Shown here: piece by piece, positions 51,269-61,077 of the stretch
Layout: every line of letters starts with the position of its first letter
How positions within the stretch are numbered: position 1 is the first letter of the stretch
Origin: Sulfopaludibacter sp963815475
Lineage (GTDB): Bacteria > Acidobacteriota > Terriglobia > Bryobacterales > Bryobacteraceae
Reading direction: 5' to 3'
NCBI GenBank assembly: GCA_963815475.1
Contig: CAWFHD010000001.1
Location: forward strand, 1,550,001 to 1,614,000
Length of the DNA stretch: 64,000 nt
The notes under the pieces: generated by a model
Told to the model about the DNA's origin: nothing
Database searches by the model: none
The model's input: the letters and a program-made list of their open reading frames with translations, nothing else
Position numbers and translations under genes: made by a program

Positions 51269-53821
51269 TCATGAAGGCTCCGAATCACTTAGTGTTACGG
51301 CCACGGGCCTTTCTGCCTGGAGGGACTTGTTCAGGATCGTAGCCAAGTCCTTCAGTCCGACAGGCTTGGCGACGTAGTCATCCATACCGGCATTCACGCA
51401 GTGGTCACGAGCACCGGCCATTGCTTCGGCGGTCATCGCGATGATAATTGCGCGGTGGTCTGGACGTTCGTGTTTCCGAATCTCCCGCGTGGCGTCGTAT
51501 CCATCCATCTCTGGCATCTGACAGTCCATCAGCACCAAGTCGTAGGACCGCATTGCGAATAGATCGACAGCCTCGCGGCCATTGGCCGCCACGTCGGCAC
51601 GGAACCCTAATTTTTCGAGCATCCGAACGGCCACCTTCTGATTCACCACATTGTCCTCTGCAACCAGGATTCGGAAGTGATGGCGGTTGGGCATCTCTGC
51701 CAGGGTAGGCTCGCGGTACGAAGCGGTCTGAGGCAGGACGCCGCTGTCATTAGGCTGGACTCCCCGCCGTTTCGCCCAAGCGGTCGCCAGGGTCCGCAGG
51801 AGCTGCGAACTTCGAACGGGCTTGACCAGATAGGCGTCGCAGCCGGCGGAGCGACACGCATCGTGGTCCTGGCCAATGGAGGTCAGCATCACGACGACGG
51901 TTTCCCGTGCAGCCGGGTCTTCCTTAATGATCGAGACAACGGCTGCGCCATTGAGGCCGGGCATCTGGTAATCGATGATGGCAATGCGGTACGGGTCGCC
52001 TTCTAAGCGCGAAGCATGGAGGGCGCGGAGCGCTTCTTCTCCGGTTTCGTAGCATCCGTCGCGCATGGCCCAACCCATTACCTGTTCATGGAGGACCCGA
52101 CGATTCACGGCGTTGTCGTCCACGATGAGCACGCGCGTACCGCGCAAATCGTCGATCGAGACGGGAGTGTCGTTGCTCGGGGAACCGGTCTGCAACGGCA
52201 ACGTGAACCAGAATGTCGAGCCCTCTCCCGGCTGGCTAGTGACTCCTAGAGTTCCTCCCATCAGGTTGACAAGCCGCTTGGAAATCGCCAGGCCCAACCC
52301 GGTACCGCCGTAGTTCCGGGTTGTGGAGCCGTCTACCTGGCTGAACTGTTGAAAGAGGACATTGATCTTCTCGGCGGGAATACCAATGCCGGTATCGGCG
52401 ACAGCGACTCGCATGCGGGCCGGGCACGAAGCCTCCTGGTCGCACGTCACCGTTACCACGACTTGCCCATGCGAAGTGAATTTGATGGCATTGCCAACGA
52501 GGTTGGTCACTACCTGGCGGATTCGCCCGCCGTCCCCAATGAAGTGTCGGGGAATGCCGGGCGCGTACTCCAGGACGACGTCAAGCTTCTTTTCTTCCGC
52601 TTTGGCGGCAAGCATCTCATTCACGTCTTCGATCACCATGCCGAGGTCGAAACTGATGGCTTCGATTTGTAATTTGCCGGCTTCGATTTTGGAGAAGTCG
52701 AGAATATCGTTGATAACGGTGAGCAGGGCCTCTCCCGAGCGGCGCGCGGTTTCGGCGTACTCCCGCTGTTCCGATGTCAGGTCCGTATCAAGGAGCAGTC
52801 CGTTCATCCCGATCACGCCATTCATCGGGGTCCGGATTTCATGGCTCATGTTGGCCAGGAATTCGCCTTTGGCCACGCTGGCCGCTTCGGCCAGCTTCTT
52901 CGCGTTCCGCAGGCGGATTCCGAGGATCAGCGTCAGCAGGAACATCGGAACAATGACCGCAAGGCCCCCCAGGAGGATGATTTCGTAGTCGCGGGCCTTG
53001 CGATAAGCGAAGATGGTTCCGACTTCGAGGCTGATGCGCGTATTCCAACGCAGGTCGATAATAGCCAGAGAATTGTCGACAGCCATCCGGCCGATTTCAT
53101 CGCGCAGGATTTCAGCCGCAGAACGTGCGTCACGGTTGTCTTTCTGCGCCCCGATGCAGTACCAGAAACTGGCGCTCTCGATGGGAAGGAATCGCAGAGT
53201 GGTGGTGGAACAGGACAAGATCTGACCTGGGAAGGTGGAACTCAGAGTGATCAGGCCGGATTCAGCGGCTCCGGAGCAAACAGCTGGTACCACGTCGTCC
53301 GCACTCTCGACGGGAACAATGATCGCTTTTGGGAAATAGCGCTGGGAGATCCGCGCATCGCTCATGCTTCCGGTGGCGACGGCCAGCCTCCCGTGGCCGA
53401 CTCCTTCAGGGCTCGAGATGGGCGTGGAAGCGCGGTACACGAGCGCGTGGCTGAGCTTTGCCCATGGTTCGGTCAGGTACGCGAACTGGTGCCGTTCAGG
53501 GAAGTCGACCATGATCGGCCAGAGGTCGACGCGCTTGGTGATGATGGCCTTTTCGGAACCTTCTGGGGAGTAGATCCATTCCAGGCGAACGCCGGTTCGT
53601 TGGGCTGCTTGCCGGATCACGTCAACCGCCGTGCCGGTGGGAAGACCGTCCGCGCCCGGATAGTTCAGAGGCGGGGTGTTCTGGTAGCCGATCCGGACGA
53701 CCCGTTTTGGGGGCCGGATGGCGAGGCGGCTCATTGCCGACAACACTCCCACGACGGCCACGACAGCCAGTGCCAAAGCGAATTGTTTCCAGCGTGCGCG
53801 AAGTCCCTGCAATATCGGCAT
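51269..53821 (-). CDS. Hybrid sensor histidine kinase with periplasmic solute-binding domain and two receiver domains
   Basis: An 850-residue membrane kinase of BvgS-like layout. An N-terminal helix (FALALAVVAVVGVLSAM) precedes a periplasmic SBP_bac_3 domain (RIGYQNTPPLNYPGADGLPT, VAVDVIRQAA-type helix). A second helix (IILLGGLAVIVPMFLLTLIL) leads to HisKA with phospho-acceptor His327 in ANMSHEIRTPMNG, then HATPase_c boxes (NLVGNAIKFTS, VADTGIGIP, GGTGLGLAIS). Two receivers follow: LIVDDNAVNRR with IDYQMPGLNG, and LVAEDNVVNQK with LMDCQMPEMDG. It probably senses an amino-acid-like ligand. It is flanked by direct repeats at 51169 and 53955; no partner regulator is adjacent. Confidence 0.92.
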   Translation of the reverse strand: MPILQGLRARWKQFALALAVVAVVGVLSAMSRLAIRPPKRVVRIGYQNTPPLNYPGADGLPTGTAVDVIRQAAQRTGVRLEWIYSPEGSEKAIITKRVDLWPIMVDFPERHQFAYLTEPWAKLSHALVYRASTPISSPEGVGHGRLAVATGSMSDARISQRYFPKAIIVPVESADDVVPAVCSGAAESGLITLSSTFPGQILSCSTTTLRFLPIESASFWYCIGAQKDNRDARSAAEILRDEIGRMAVDNSLAIIDLRWNTRISLEVGTIFAYRKARDYEIILLGGLAVIVPMFLLTLILGIRLRNAKKLAEAASVAKGEFLANMSHEIRTPMNGVIGMNGLLLDTDLTSEQREYAETARRSGEALLTVINDILDFSKIEAGKLQIEAISFDLGMVIEDVNEMLAAKAEEKKLDVVLEYAPGIPRHFIGDGGRIRQVVTNLVGNAIKFTSHGQVVVTVTCDQEASCPARMRVAVADTGIGIPAEKINVLFQQFSQVDGSTTRNYGGTGLGLAISKRLVNLMGGTLGVTSQPGEGSTFWFTLPLQTGSPSNDTPVSIDDLRGTRVLIVDDNAVNRRVLHEQVMGWAMRDGCYETGEEALRALHASRLEGDPYRIAIIDYQMPGLNGAAVVSIIKEDPAARETVVVMLTSIGQDHDACRSAGCDAYLVKPVRSSQLLRTLATAWAKRRGVQPNDSGVLPQTASYREPTLAEMPNRHHFRILVAEDNVVNQKVAVRMLEKLGFRADVAANGREAVDLFAMRSYDLVLMDCQMPEMDGYDATREIRKHERPDHRAIIIAMTAEAMAGARDHCVNAGMDDYVAKPVGLKDLATILNKSLQAERPVAVTLSDSEPS

Positions 53822-53954
53822 CTTCGGAGCCTGTTATCCTTATCGTCCATTTGGAACTAGAGACCTTCTGGGCGAGAACAAATGCCTCACATTTGGCCGT
53901 TTACTCCACGCTTCTCCCGCTCGAGCCCTCGGATCATCGTAAAACTCCCCTACC

Positions 53955-54050
53955 AGGTCGAAGAGTCGCCATTGGTGCGAAGCGCTCGCGTGGACGGTCT
54001 CGGTTGGGATTTCTGGCATTGGAGTAATCCTGGCGAATGGATCCAGCGCA
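53955..54050. repeat. Direct repeat, copy B
   Basis: Partner of 51169-51265 in the same orientation, begins AGGTCGAAGAGTCGCC and shares CGGTTGGGATTTCTGGCATT. It ends two bases before the stop of the minus-strand ORF at 54053. Confidence 0.75.
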
Positions 54051-54052
54051 GC

Positions 54053-54373
54053 TCACGGCCAGCGAAGGCCTTTCGCCAGTGCCTCCTTCTTCGCCGCCGC
54101 CAGTCGATCGGGGGTGACGTTCAACCGGGCCCTGGCCTCGGGCAGCGGCACCGCGTCCGAGAATTCACGCTTCTCGGTCCACTGTCCTTCCTCGATCGCC
54201 GCCTGCTTCAGCACCTCGTTCATCTGCGACACCAGTGCAGCGTCGAACCTCCAGATCTCCTTCTTACTGTTCTTGCCCCGATAGTCATTCACCATCAGGC
54301 CGGTGGCACCTCCCATATCGGCCGAGCACTGGAAGACGAGGGCGGCGATGACTCGGAGCATGGCGTCGGGCAC
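54053..54373 (-). CDS. Hypothetical protein, possibly phage-derived
   Basis: A 106-residue open frame with protein-like composition: TGLMVNDYRGKNSKKEIWRF, ALVSQMNEVLKQAAIEEGQW, then a helical end LNVTPDRLAAAKKEALAKGL. No family recognised. Its stop abuts repeat copy B, and a terminase remnant lies beyond copy A, so both may come from the same decayed phage. The start is uncertain. Confidence 0.45.
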   Translation of the reverse strand: MPDAMLRVIAALVFQCSADMGGATGLMVNDYRGKNSKKEIWRFDAALVSQMNEVLKQAAIEEGQWTEKREFSDAVPLPEARARLNVTPDRLAAAKKEALAKGLRWP

Positions 54374-54573
54374 AAATGGTCCGTTTCGGAATGACGCAGG
54401 CGGGGCGTCCCTCCCTCGCCAGCACGACCCGCCGCCTCAACGGCTGTATCAACTGCACCCAACCAGAATTCTTTTCCTAGCTGTGGCGGTTCGTAAACCA
54501 CTGACGAAAAAGGGTGGGGCAGATATTTAGGCAAGTGGTGAAAATCGTGCTCACGCTTTCGTCGGCACCTTAA

Positions 54574-56265
54574 ATGAGAGCCATCATCCTGACCATCTTC
54601 GCCTGCACGAGTCTCTTCGCCCAGATTTCGGATCTCGCCACTACCGACGACGGCGCACAGCTTTACTTCGTTTCGCCTCTTCGGGTGAAAGGCGACGACG
54701 AAAATTATGACCCGAAGATCCTGCGTTATGTGGGCAAATTCGAGCGATTTCGGGAACAGACTTTCGTCCCGAATGCTACACCGTGGCGAACCGGCTATTA
54801 CAAGCTACTGGCTCCGCAGGTCAGCGGCGGGGGAACGATCGTGGCATGGACCTCGGAGGCCACTTGCGATGCCGGTGTCGACTGCTTCAATTCGGAGCCG
54901 TTGGACCAGAGCAACATCGCCGGCGCCGCCATTGCCCTAACACAAGACTACGGTGGGATTCGGCTAGGTGGCGATGGACGGTACGCCCTATATAACTATT
55001 CCGCCCCGGACTCAACTGCGTTCCTGAACGTCACAACCGGAGCCGTGACTCCGCTCTTCCCATTGACTCCGATTGGCGACGGCAGGCAGGCTTTCACAGA
55101 TAGCGGCCAGGTGCTGTTGACCAGCAATAGCTCGTCGCAGGGTGTGCTTCTCTGGAATTCCGCTTCACCGGCTACTCCAGTTTCGCTGCATACTTCCCTC
55201 GATCCGTTATTTGCACGCATCAGCCGGAATGGATCGAAGCTTGTTTACGAGGCCACCAGTGGAGCGGGACGCGTACTGATTGCGTTCGATATGGCCTCCG
55301 GCGTGGAAACAACGCTCGCGACGGGCACAACATTGAATTCGCTATTCTCGGTTTCTTACTTCACGCCGGCAATCTCCAACGACGGCTCCAAAGTAACATT
55401 CCTCTCCGCCGATTCGAACGGCATGAGGCAGGTGTTTCTGACTCAAACCACCGGCGGCGGGCAGCAGTTGACGCGTGAACCGGCTGGAATTTCCGAAGCC
55501 GTCCTGAGCGGCTACGGAAACATTGTGTACGCCGTCACGACGCGTTCCAGCCTGCTTCAGATCAGCCTGCCATCCGGAGCGATCACACGACTCGCTGTTC
55601 CGCCAGTGGCGCTGTCGCTGTCGCCGACGGCCGCAGGATCGAGCACACAGGTGAACGGGTCCGGCCTGAGTGCAACAACCGGTGTTCTCGTGAACGACGA
55701 ACCAGCACCGCTTCTCTCTGTCTCAGATTCCGTTATTGTTTTCCAGATGCCGTGGGACGTGCGCACCGATATTCCCGCCGCCGTTCGGCTCGTGGACAAC
55801 TCACCTTCGCCGCTTGAAGCAGGCCTTTTGACGAAAGCCAGCGGGCCTCGGGAACCGTATCCCGCTCCTATGCCGGTTGTAAACGGAAATCTCTTGCTCT
55901 CCATTCATCAGGATTTAATGTCCCTCATCACTTCATCGAGCCCCGCTCGGGCTGGCGAAATTGTCACGCTTTACGCCACGGGTCTAGGCCCTGTCACCGG
56001 CTCCACGCAAACCGGCGTTGCCGCCCCGACAAACGGCACTCTTCAGTTCCTCACCAGTTCGATGATCTGCGGGATTGCAGGCGCCAACGCGCCAGTTTTT
56101 TTCGCCGGCCTCGCGCCCGGGCTCATCGGACTCTATCAGGTGAATCTGCAGATTCCGGCATTGCCCGCCGGGGCCAATCCTAGCTCAACGAATCTCAGTT
56201 GCACCCTGACCTCTGGAGGAACCCTCGTGGGTTCCCTATTCGCTCCCTTTCCCGCGGCGAATTAA
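54574..56265 (+). CDS. Exported TolB-like propeller protein with TIGR03437 C-terminal domain
   Basis: A 563-residue secreted protein. A short signal peptide (MRAIILTIFACTSLFAQ) is followed by TolB/WD-like propeller blades (ISRNGSKLVYEATSG, ISNDGSKVTFLSADS). The C-terminal ~200 residues form the TIGR03437 domain: ARAGEIVTLYATGLGPVTG, APVFFAGLAPGLIGLYQVNL and IPALPAGANPSS. This domain was first noted in Solibacter and is largely restricted to Acidobacteria, so it is a good taxonomic pointer. Function unknown; likely cell-surface or secreted. Confidence 0.85.
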   Translation: MRAIILTIFACTSLFAQISDLATTDDGAQLYFVSPLRVKGDDENYDPKILRYVGKFERFREQTFVPNATPWRTGYYKLLAPQVSGGGTIVAWTSEATCDAGVDCFNSEPLDQSNIAGAAIALTQDYGGIRLGGDGRYALYNYSAPDSTAFLNVTTGAVTPLFPLTPIGDGRQAFTDSGQVLLTSNSSSQGVLLWNSASPATPVSLHTSLDPLFARISRNGSKLVYEATSGAGRVLIAFDMASGVETTLATGTTLNSLFSVSYFTPAISNDGSKVTFLSADSNGMRQVFLTQTTGGGQQLTREPAGISEAVLSGYGNIVYAVTTRSSLLQISLPSGAITRLAVPPVALSLSPTAAGSSTQVNGSGLSATTGVLVNDEPAPLLSVSDSVIVFQMPWDVRTDIPAAVRLVDNSPSPLEAGLLTKASGPREPYPAPMPVVNGNLLLSIHQDLMSLITSSSPARAGEIVTLYATGLGPVTGSTQTGVAAPTNGTLQFLTSSMICGIAGANAPVFFAGLAPGLIGLYQVNLQIPALPAGANPSSTNLSCTLTSGGTLVGSLFAPFPAAN

Positions 56266-56581
56266 CTACTTTCCGGTGCAAAACGGCGCTTCCCGACTGG
56301 CTTAGGGATGGCCAGGGAATGGCCCGAGACCGTCCTGATTTAAAGCCACTTACCGTATAGTGGCCATCTCGAGGATCTGCCCCGGCATGCCTCACAGGGT
56401 GCGCTGCCCGGAATACGTGACTCGGGCAAAGAGCTTTAGGCCGCAACCACGGGGCTCAGGACGCCAGGAAGTTCTTCGTTTTAGTGGGTCTAACCCCGAC
56501 CGGCACTCACGCTTCAACCCGTGTTCAGTTAATGTCTGCAATGGACACTGCTTGCCTTCTTTCGCGGTGGCCTTAACGTCA

Positions 56582-56785
56582 CTATTGCGCTGAAATCACG
56601 GCGCCAGTGAGAGTCTGCACGCCGCCCACGATTGGCACTGGAGCGGAACGTCGCCGCGGCAAGACCGGGTGGCACAGGGAGGTTGATTTGGTTGAGTCCG
56701 GCTCCGGTCATACCCGCGAAGACCGGCGTGACTTTCACGTTGTTGATGCTCAGCATGATCCGGACCGACGCAACTTCTAGAAGCC
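56582..56785 (-). pseudogene. TIGR03437 domain fragment
   Basis: VRIMLSINNVKVTPVFAGMT and GAGLNQINLPVPPGL match the end of a TIGR03437 domain; the final GGVQTLTGAVISAQ lies in another frame, so at least one frame change is present. No start or upstream domains remain. The rest of 56266-56886 shows nothing recognisable. Confidence 0.6.
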
Positions 56786-56886
56786 GGCCTATGTATCTCG
56801 GCCAATGTTGGAGGTCGGAGCTTAGCGATAGGGGTTGAGCAGTGGGTGGAACAGAAGGCGCATGGTTTGCGACACAATAAAAGATC

Positions 56887-58101
56887 ATGTCGGTTGCTCG
56901 TCGTTCTTTTATGACGGTCTCTGCCGCCGGGTTCGTCGCCGCGATCCAGCCGCCGGCGCCATTGGCTGCGCCTTTGGATCCGAGGCGAGATCCACTTGGC
57001 GTCCGCGCGGACTTCCCCGTAGTGGATCATCGGATCTACCTCAACTCTGCCTATATTGCTCCGGTTCATCGTGCGGTGATCGCGGCGAGCCAGGCGCACC
57101 TCGAAGCCAAAAGCAAGGGTTCGCTCGACGTGGGTTCGCTGATGCGGACGAATAACGCCGTGCGTGCCCAGTTCGCTCGAATGATCAATGCGGCTCCCGA
57201 AGAGATTGGGCTTCTTTTTTCCACGGGCGACGGCGAGAATGTGATCGCCAATGGAGTGGGCCTTAAGCGGGGAGACAACGTGGTGGTCGACGACCTTCAC
57301 TACACCACGGAATTCGTGCTCTACCGCGCTCTTGAAGCGTCACTCGGTATTGAGCTGCGGATTGTCAAGAATCGCGATGGAGCCGTGGCCGCTGCCGATT
57401 TTGAACCCCAGATTGACAAGCGAACTCGAATCGTGTCCGTCGCCTGGGTGTCGAATCAGAACGGGTTTCGTCACGACATGCGTCCGATTGCAGACCTAGC
57501 CCACGCGCATGGAGCGCTGTTCTATGCGGACGCGGTGCAGGCAGCGGGAATGATCGACTTGGATGTTCGGGCGGCCGGCGTGGATGCGCTGTGTTCCGGC
57601 TCGTATAAGTGGTTGATGTCCGAATTTGGGGTCGCACCGTTTTTCGTGAGCCGCGAAGCCCTCGACCGCATCCAGTCAGATCGTATCGGCGAGTTTGCCG
57701 TCGCCCGCGATGAACCCGATCGTCATTACCAGCTCGTGAAAAATACGAGCAAGTTTGAGGGCACAAGCCGGTCCTTCGGCGCCGTGGCGCAGTTACGGGC
57801 CAGCCTGTCTTACCTTGAACGGGTGGGCGTACCGCGCATCGAGGAACACACTGTAGCACTCGCTCAACAACTCCATGCCGGCCTCGTAAAACAGGGGTAC
57901 AAAATGTTTACCCCTCCTGGGAACCGGTCTTCGATCGTGACCTTCTACATTGCCAAGCCGGCGGATTCCTGGCGCGCTGCGCTAAACGCGCCAAAGATCG
58001 ATGTGACCATTCGAAACGCCCAGGTCCGCGTATCACCGGCATTGTTCAATAACGCGGATGAGGTCGACCAGCTATTGAGCATCACGAAAAAGCTTTCGTA
58101 G
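56887..58101 (+). CDS. Class V aminotransferase-fold PLP enzyme, exported
   Basis: A 404-residue PLP enzyme of the cysteine-desulfurase/isopenicillin-epimerase-like group. The N-terminus MSVARRSFMTVSAAGFVAA has a twin-arginine-like pattern and a hydrophobic run, so periplasmic location is possible. Core motifs: YLNSAYIAPVHRAV, FSTGDGENVIAN, ADAVQAAGMIDLDV and the PLP-binding Lys241 in CSGSYKWLM. Relatives include SelA-like and desulfurase proteins, but the family alone does not fix the reaction. No sulfur-transfer partners are nearby. It converges with the M28 peptidase gene. Confidence 0.85.
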   Translation: MSVARRSFMTVSAAGFVAAIQPPAPLAAPLDPRRDPLGVRADFPVVDHRIYLNSAYIAPVHRAVIAASQAHLEAKSKGSLDVGSLMRTNNAVRAQFARMINAAPEEIGLLFSTGDGENVIANGVGLKRGDNVVVDDLHYTTEFVLYRALEASLGIELRIVKNRDGAVAAADFEPQIDKRTRIVSVAWVSNQNGFRHDMRPIADLAHAHGALFYADAVQAAGMIDLDVRAAGVDALCSGSYKWLMSEFGVAPFFVSREALDRIQSDRIGEFAVARDEPDRHYQLVKNTSKFEGTSRSFGAVAQLRASLSYLERVGVPRIEEHTVALAQQLHAGLVKQGYKMFTPPGNRSSIVTFYIAKPADSWRAALNAPKIDVTIRNAQVRVSPALFNNADEVDQLLSITKKLS

Positions 58102-58128
58102 CCCGTCACGACCGTGCCAACGTCAGGT

Positions 58129-59484
58129 TTACCTGCCTTGCAATCGGAGCGCCGCTTCCAGGTACGCCTTCGTTTCCGGACTCGCCGCGTTCCATTCCGG
58201 TGGGCTGGCCTCTGACGCCAGCATCCAAAGGCCAAGGGCTGCCGCACGATCGACCTTTGCCATGTTCTCGTAGTCAATCTTTTGCCATTCGTCCTCAACC
58301 TTGTGATGATCGGGAAATAGCAAGCCCACGCCGAATGTGTGCGCCGGAATCCCTACGGCGGCGAGCGCGGCATTGTCGCTGTACAAAAAGAAAAAATCGC
58401 CACGCTTGCGTGGATGCACATTCAAGCCAACCAGATTCCCGGCTTCAACCAGCGTTTTCGTCATGGTCGAGAAGCTGAAACCGGTCACCGTGGCTTTGCT
58501 GACTTCCGGGCCTTCCGAGTCGTCGGTTCTGCCGACTTGCTCGATGTTCACATCTGCGATCGTCTTCGCCAGAGGAGCCAGCGGATGCCTCGCGTAATAG
58601 GCCGATCCAAGGTTTCCAAGCTCTTCTCCGAAAAATGCGACGAACAGGATGCTGCGCTTCGGTCGCGGGTTCTGCCTCGCAAGGGCCGCTGCGATCTCGA
58701 TCACGGAAACAGTGCCGCTGCCATCGTCATTTGCGCCATTGAAAATGATGTCCTCTCCCGGCTTGCTGGCTCCGCTTCGCATACCAAGGTGATCGTAATG
58801 CGCGGTCAGCATCACATACGTATCGCGCAACGCCGGGTCCGACCCCTGCAAGATTCCCGCGACGTTGCGGGCCGTTGCCAGGCGTTCGATCCTCGGGCCG
58901 ACGTGGAGTGTGGCTCGTGCTGTCCCTGAGTTCTTCAATAGATCAAATAACTCCGCCGATTCGATCGTATCGCCTGCGGCTTGCATCATCTCGGCGTCTA
59001 GAACGTCTTTCCGGCGCGGATCGTTTATCATTCGCAGCACGATGCCGCCTACATGGATGACGCCCTTCTCGACGGTCAGAGGAACCTCGTCCAGTGTAAG
59101 AGCCTTTTCGGGGAGAATTCGCGTGCTGTTGGACGGGATCTTCAGCGTCTTGCCTTCTGCGGTGACGACAAACAGGAAACCGTCAGGGTTCTGTTCCCGC
59201 ACCAGGAGTTTAGCCGCCTGAAAATAGCTATCGCCCGCGGCCGGTTTCAATCCTGCGCGACGAAATTGCGCCGCGATATATTCGGCCGCGACGTCCAATC
59301 CGCGGGAAGGAGTCTCGCGGCCTTCCAGCGCATCGGAAGCGATAAAGGAAAGATGTCCGCGGAGAGAATCGGCGTTGATTGCATCGAGGATCGACAGCAT
59401 GGGGGGAGTCAGCTTCGAATCGGCCGCGTCGAGCAACAATGCCAACAGCGTCACCACAAGTGCGCGTCCCAAGGTCGTCTTCAT
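58129..59484 (-). CDS. M28 family metallopeptidase, exported
   Basis: A 451-residue zinc aminopeptidase. After a signal peptide (ALVVTLLALLLDAADS) comes a PA-type insert region and the catalytic domain: VMLTAHYDHLGMRSG (first zinc ligand His), NGANDDGSGTVSVIEIA (bridging Asp), VAFFGEELGNLGS (general-base Glu and zinc Glu), DVNIEQVGR, and DHHKVEDEW with the last His. Length fits PA-inserted M28 enzymes. It would release N-terminal residues from peptides in the periplasm or outside. No signs of damage. Confidence 0.9.
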   Translation of the reverse strand: MKTTLGRALVVTLLALLLDAADSKLTPPMLSILDAINADSLRGHLSFIASDALEGRETPSRGLDVAAEYIAAQFRRAGLKPAAGDSYFQAAKLLVREQNPDGFLFVVTAEGKTLKIPSNSTRILPEKALTLDEVPLTVEKGVIHVGGIVLRMINDPRRKDVLDAEMMQAAGDTIESAELFDLLKNSGTARATLHVGPRIERLATARNVAGILQGSDPALRDTYVMLTAHYDHLGMRSGASKPGEDIIFNGANDDGSGTVSVIEIAAALARQNPRPKRSILFVAFFGEELGNLGSAYYARHPLAPLAKTIADVNIEQVGRTDDSEGPEVSKATVTGFSFSTMTKTLVEAGNLVGLNVHPRKRGDFFFLYSDNAALAAVGIPAHTFGVGLLFPDHHKVEDEWQKIDYENMAKVDRAAALGLWMLASEASPPEWNAASPETKAYLEAALRLQGR

Positions 59485-59743
59485 AACAATGACTATAGAA
59501 CGGCGTTGGCAGTCAACGACATGCTGCCGCCCGCTTGAGCGGAATGCGCGGAAAGAATCTCATTTGTCACAACATGCACCGGAAAGTTGCCGATCTAGGC
59601 CGGTGGGGATCTGCCGACGCCTTCGGTTGGATCTTGCTCTGCTCGGAGAAAAGTGTGGTGGCGGAACAATTCGGCCCGGTTCGCGCCAACGGACCTACGG
59701 AAGTCCTTTCTTTTACTAGGCCAATCCCGCTGCAGGGGATTGG

Positions 59744-59887
59744 GCAGTGCCTCAGAAGGCCGCCACCGCGCTCGACCGCTACGGGCGTGTTGACGAGATC
59801 GCCGCGATGGTGGCATTCGTCGCCGGCCCGGAGTCCTCCTACATTACCGGGTCAAACCTGACCGTGGATGGCGGAATGAATGCCTGA
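59744..59887 (+). pseudogene. Short-chain dehydrogenase (SDR), 3' fragment
   Basis: The last 47 codons of an SDR gene: DRYGRVDEIAAMVAFVAGPE and SYITGSNLTVDGGMNA, the usual SDR C-terminus, ending TGA at 59887. The Rossmann and catalytic Tyr-Lys regions are gone; the frame is blocked by a stop at 59717. Nothing else recognisable lies between 59485 and 59743. Confidence 0.8.
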
Positions 59888-59926
59888 CGGGAAGGGCTTC
59901 CAAGTCAAATTAAGGAGGGCATAGCG

Positions 59927-60064
59927 ATGAGTTCACCCGTTGTTTTGATCACAGGCGCATTGACAGGCATTGGGCGCGCTGCCGCACTGGCCTTTGCGCA
60001 CGAAGGAGCACACCTTGTGGTTTCGGGTCATCGAGATAATGTTAGCGGTCATCAGAAAACGTAA
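59927..60064 (+). pseudogene. Short-chain dehydrogenase (SDR), 5' fragment
   Basis: 45 codons from an ATG preceded by AAGGAGGG: MSSPVVLITGALTGIGRAAA (TGxxxGIG cofactor motif) and AFAHEGAHLVVSGHRDN, then unrelated residues and a stop. It retains its ribosome binding site and the intergenic spacer to the preceding SDR fragment, so the two were once tandem SDR genes of one operon that lost their distal parts. Confidence 0.8.
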
Positions 60065-60542
60065 CTCCATTAAAGGAAGCTTGGGTTGGGGTGGGTGGGC
60101 CGGGTGGAATGTAAGCGCTAACCGGAATCGAATGCGCAATTGCCAGGTCCGTTCGGTTCACCAGGGTCCAAGTGGTTGCAAATACGTCCAGTTGGTACTG
60201 GGGAGACCCTACAAAATGCGCTACAGACCCGCGACGTCGTCGCTGGATTGTCACTCTTGGGCCGTAAAGCCGCAAAGGGGCGCCTACGACGCGGGCGATG
60301 CCGATCCCGGAGATGCCATCCACACCCGCGCTGCTAGACCCAATACTCTTCACTTAACGATCCCGATGGTTGCGGAAATGTCGCTGAGTGGCGAACGCTT
60401 GTGGCCGCGGCGTCGGCGCGGACAACGCTCCAGCTTATATGGTTCGCGGAGGCGCCGTTTACCGATTGATCACAGACCAAGGCCGGCAGTGTCCGCTTTC
60501 TGCGTGGACTTGCGACCCATTCGCGCGCGCATAGTCGAGCTC
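60065..60542. other. Scrambled region, no gene supported
   Basis: Lies between the SDR and histidine-kinase remnants. Short frames on both strands have no recognisable content. Confidence 0.35.
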
Positions 60543-61050
60543 CTAGGACAGCGGGCACCGGAGCGTAACTATCGTTCCGCGATCCGAGGTAACGATTGCG
60601 AGCCCGCCCCCGATCTTGGTGGTCCGCGTCTTCATACTCTTCAACCCTTGACCTCCTCCCCCCGGTTCCTGGTTGAACCCACACCCGTTCTCTGATACCA
60701 CCAAAAGGAGCGCATGATGTTCTATGCGTAACTTGATGCTAGCTTCTGTACAGGCGAGTGACGGACGGCATTGTTCACGCATTCCTTAAATACCAGAGAA
60801 ACCTGGCGCTGGAGCTCAGCAGCTAGCCGCAAATGCTGGCCCTGCTCGGGTGCTTGGAAAGTAAACGCGACATCTCGCGCGACGAACATCTAGCCCGCAA
60901 ACTGCCGCATGCGCCACACCAGATCAGCGAGACTGTCTTTGCTAGGGTTGATAGTCCGCACGATATCGCTCATAGAATCCACCAATTCACGCGAAATGGC
61001 GGCGATGCGGGATAAGTTCTCCGGGCGTCCGCATGGCGGGCCACTTCGCT
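60543..61050 (-). pseudogene. Sensor histidine kinase (LiaS/NarX-like), degenerate C-terminal part
   Basis: Three frames together give LSRIAAISRELVDSMSDIVR and WRMRQFAG (HisKA_3-like dimerisation region), FVARDVAFTFQAPEQGQHLR and VSLVFKECVNNAVRHS (N box), then LLVVSENGCGFNQEP, GQGLKSMKTRTTKIGG and DRGTIVTLRCPLS (G boxes). At least two frameshifts are needed and the sensor part is missing, so it is not functional. The upstream end fuses to a secreted-protein fragment at about 61070. Confidence 0.75.
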
Positions 61051-61077
61051 CAGGATGGCGATTTGTGTGAGACTCGC

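Noticed and set aside
52841..53860. 339-codon plus-strand ORF
   Set aside because: Lies antisense to the sensor kinase gene, whose domains are unmistakable; it has no recognisable domain and reflects high GC.
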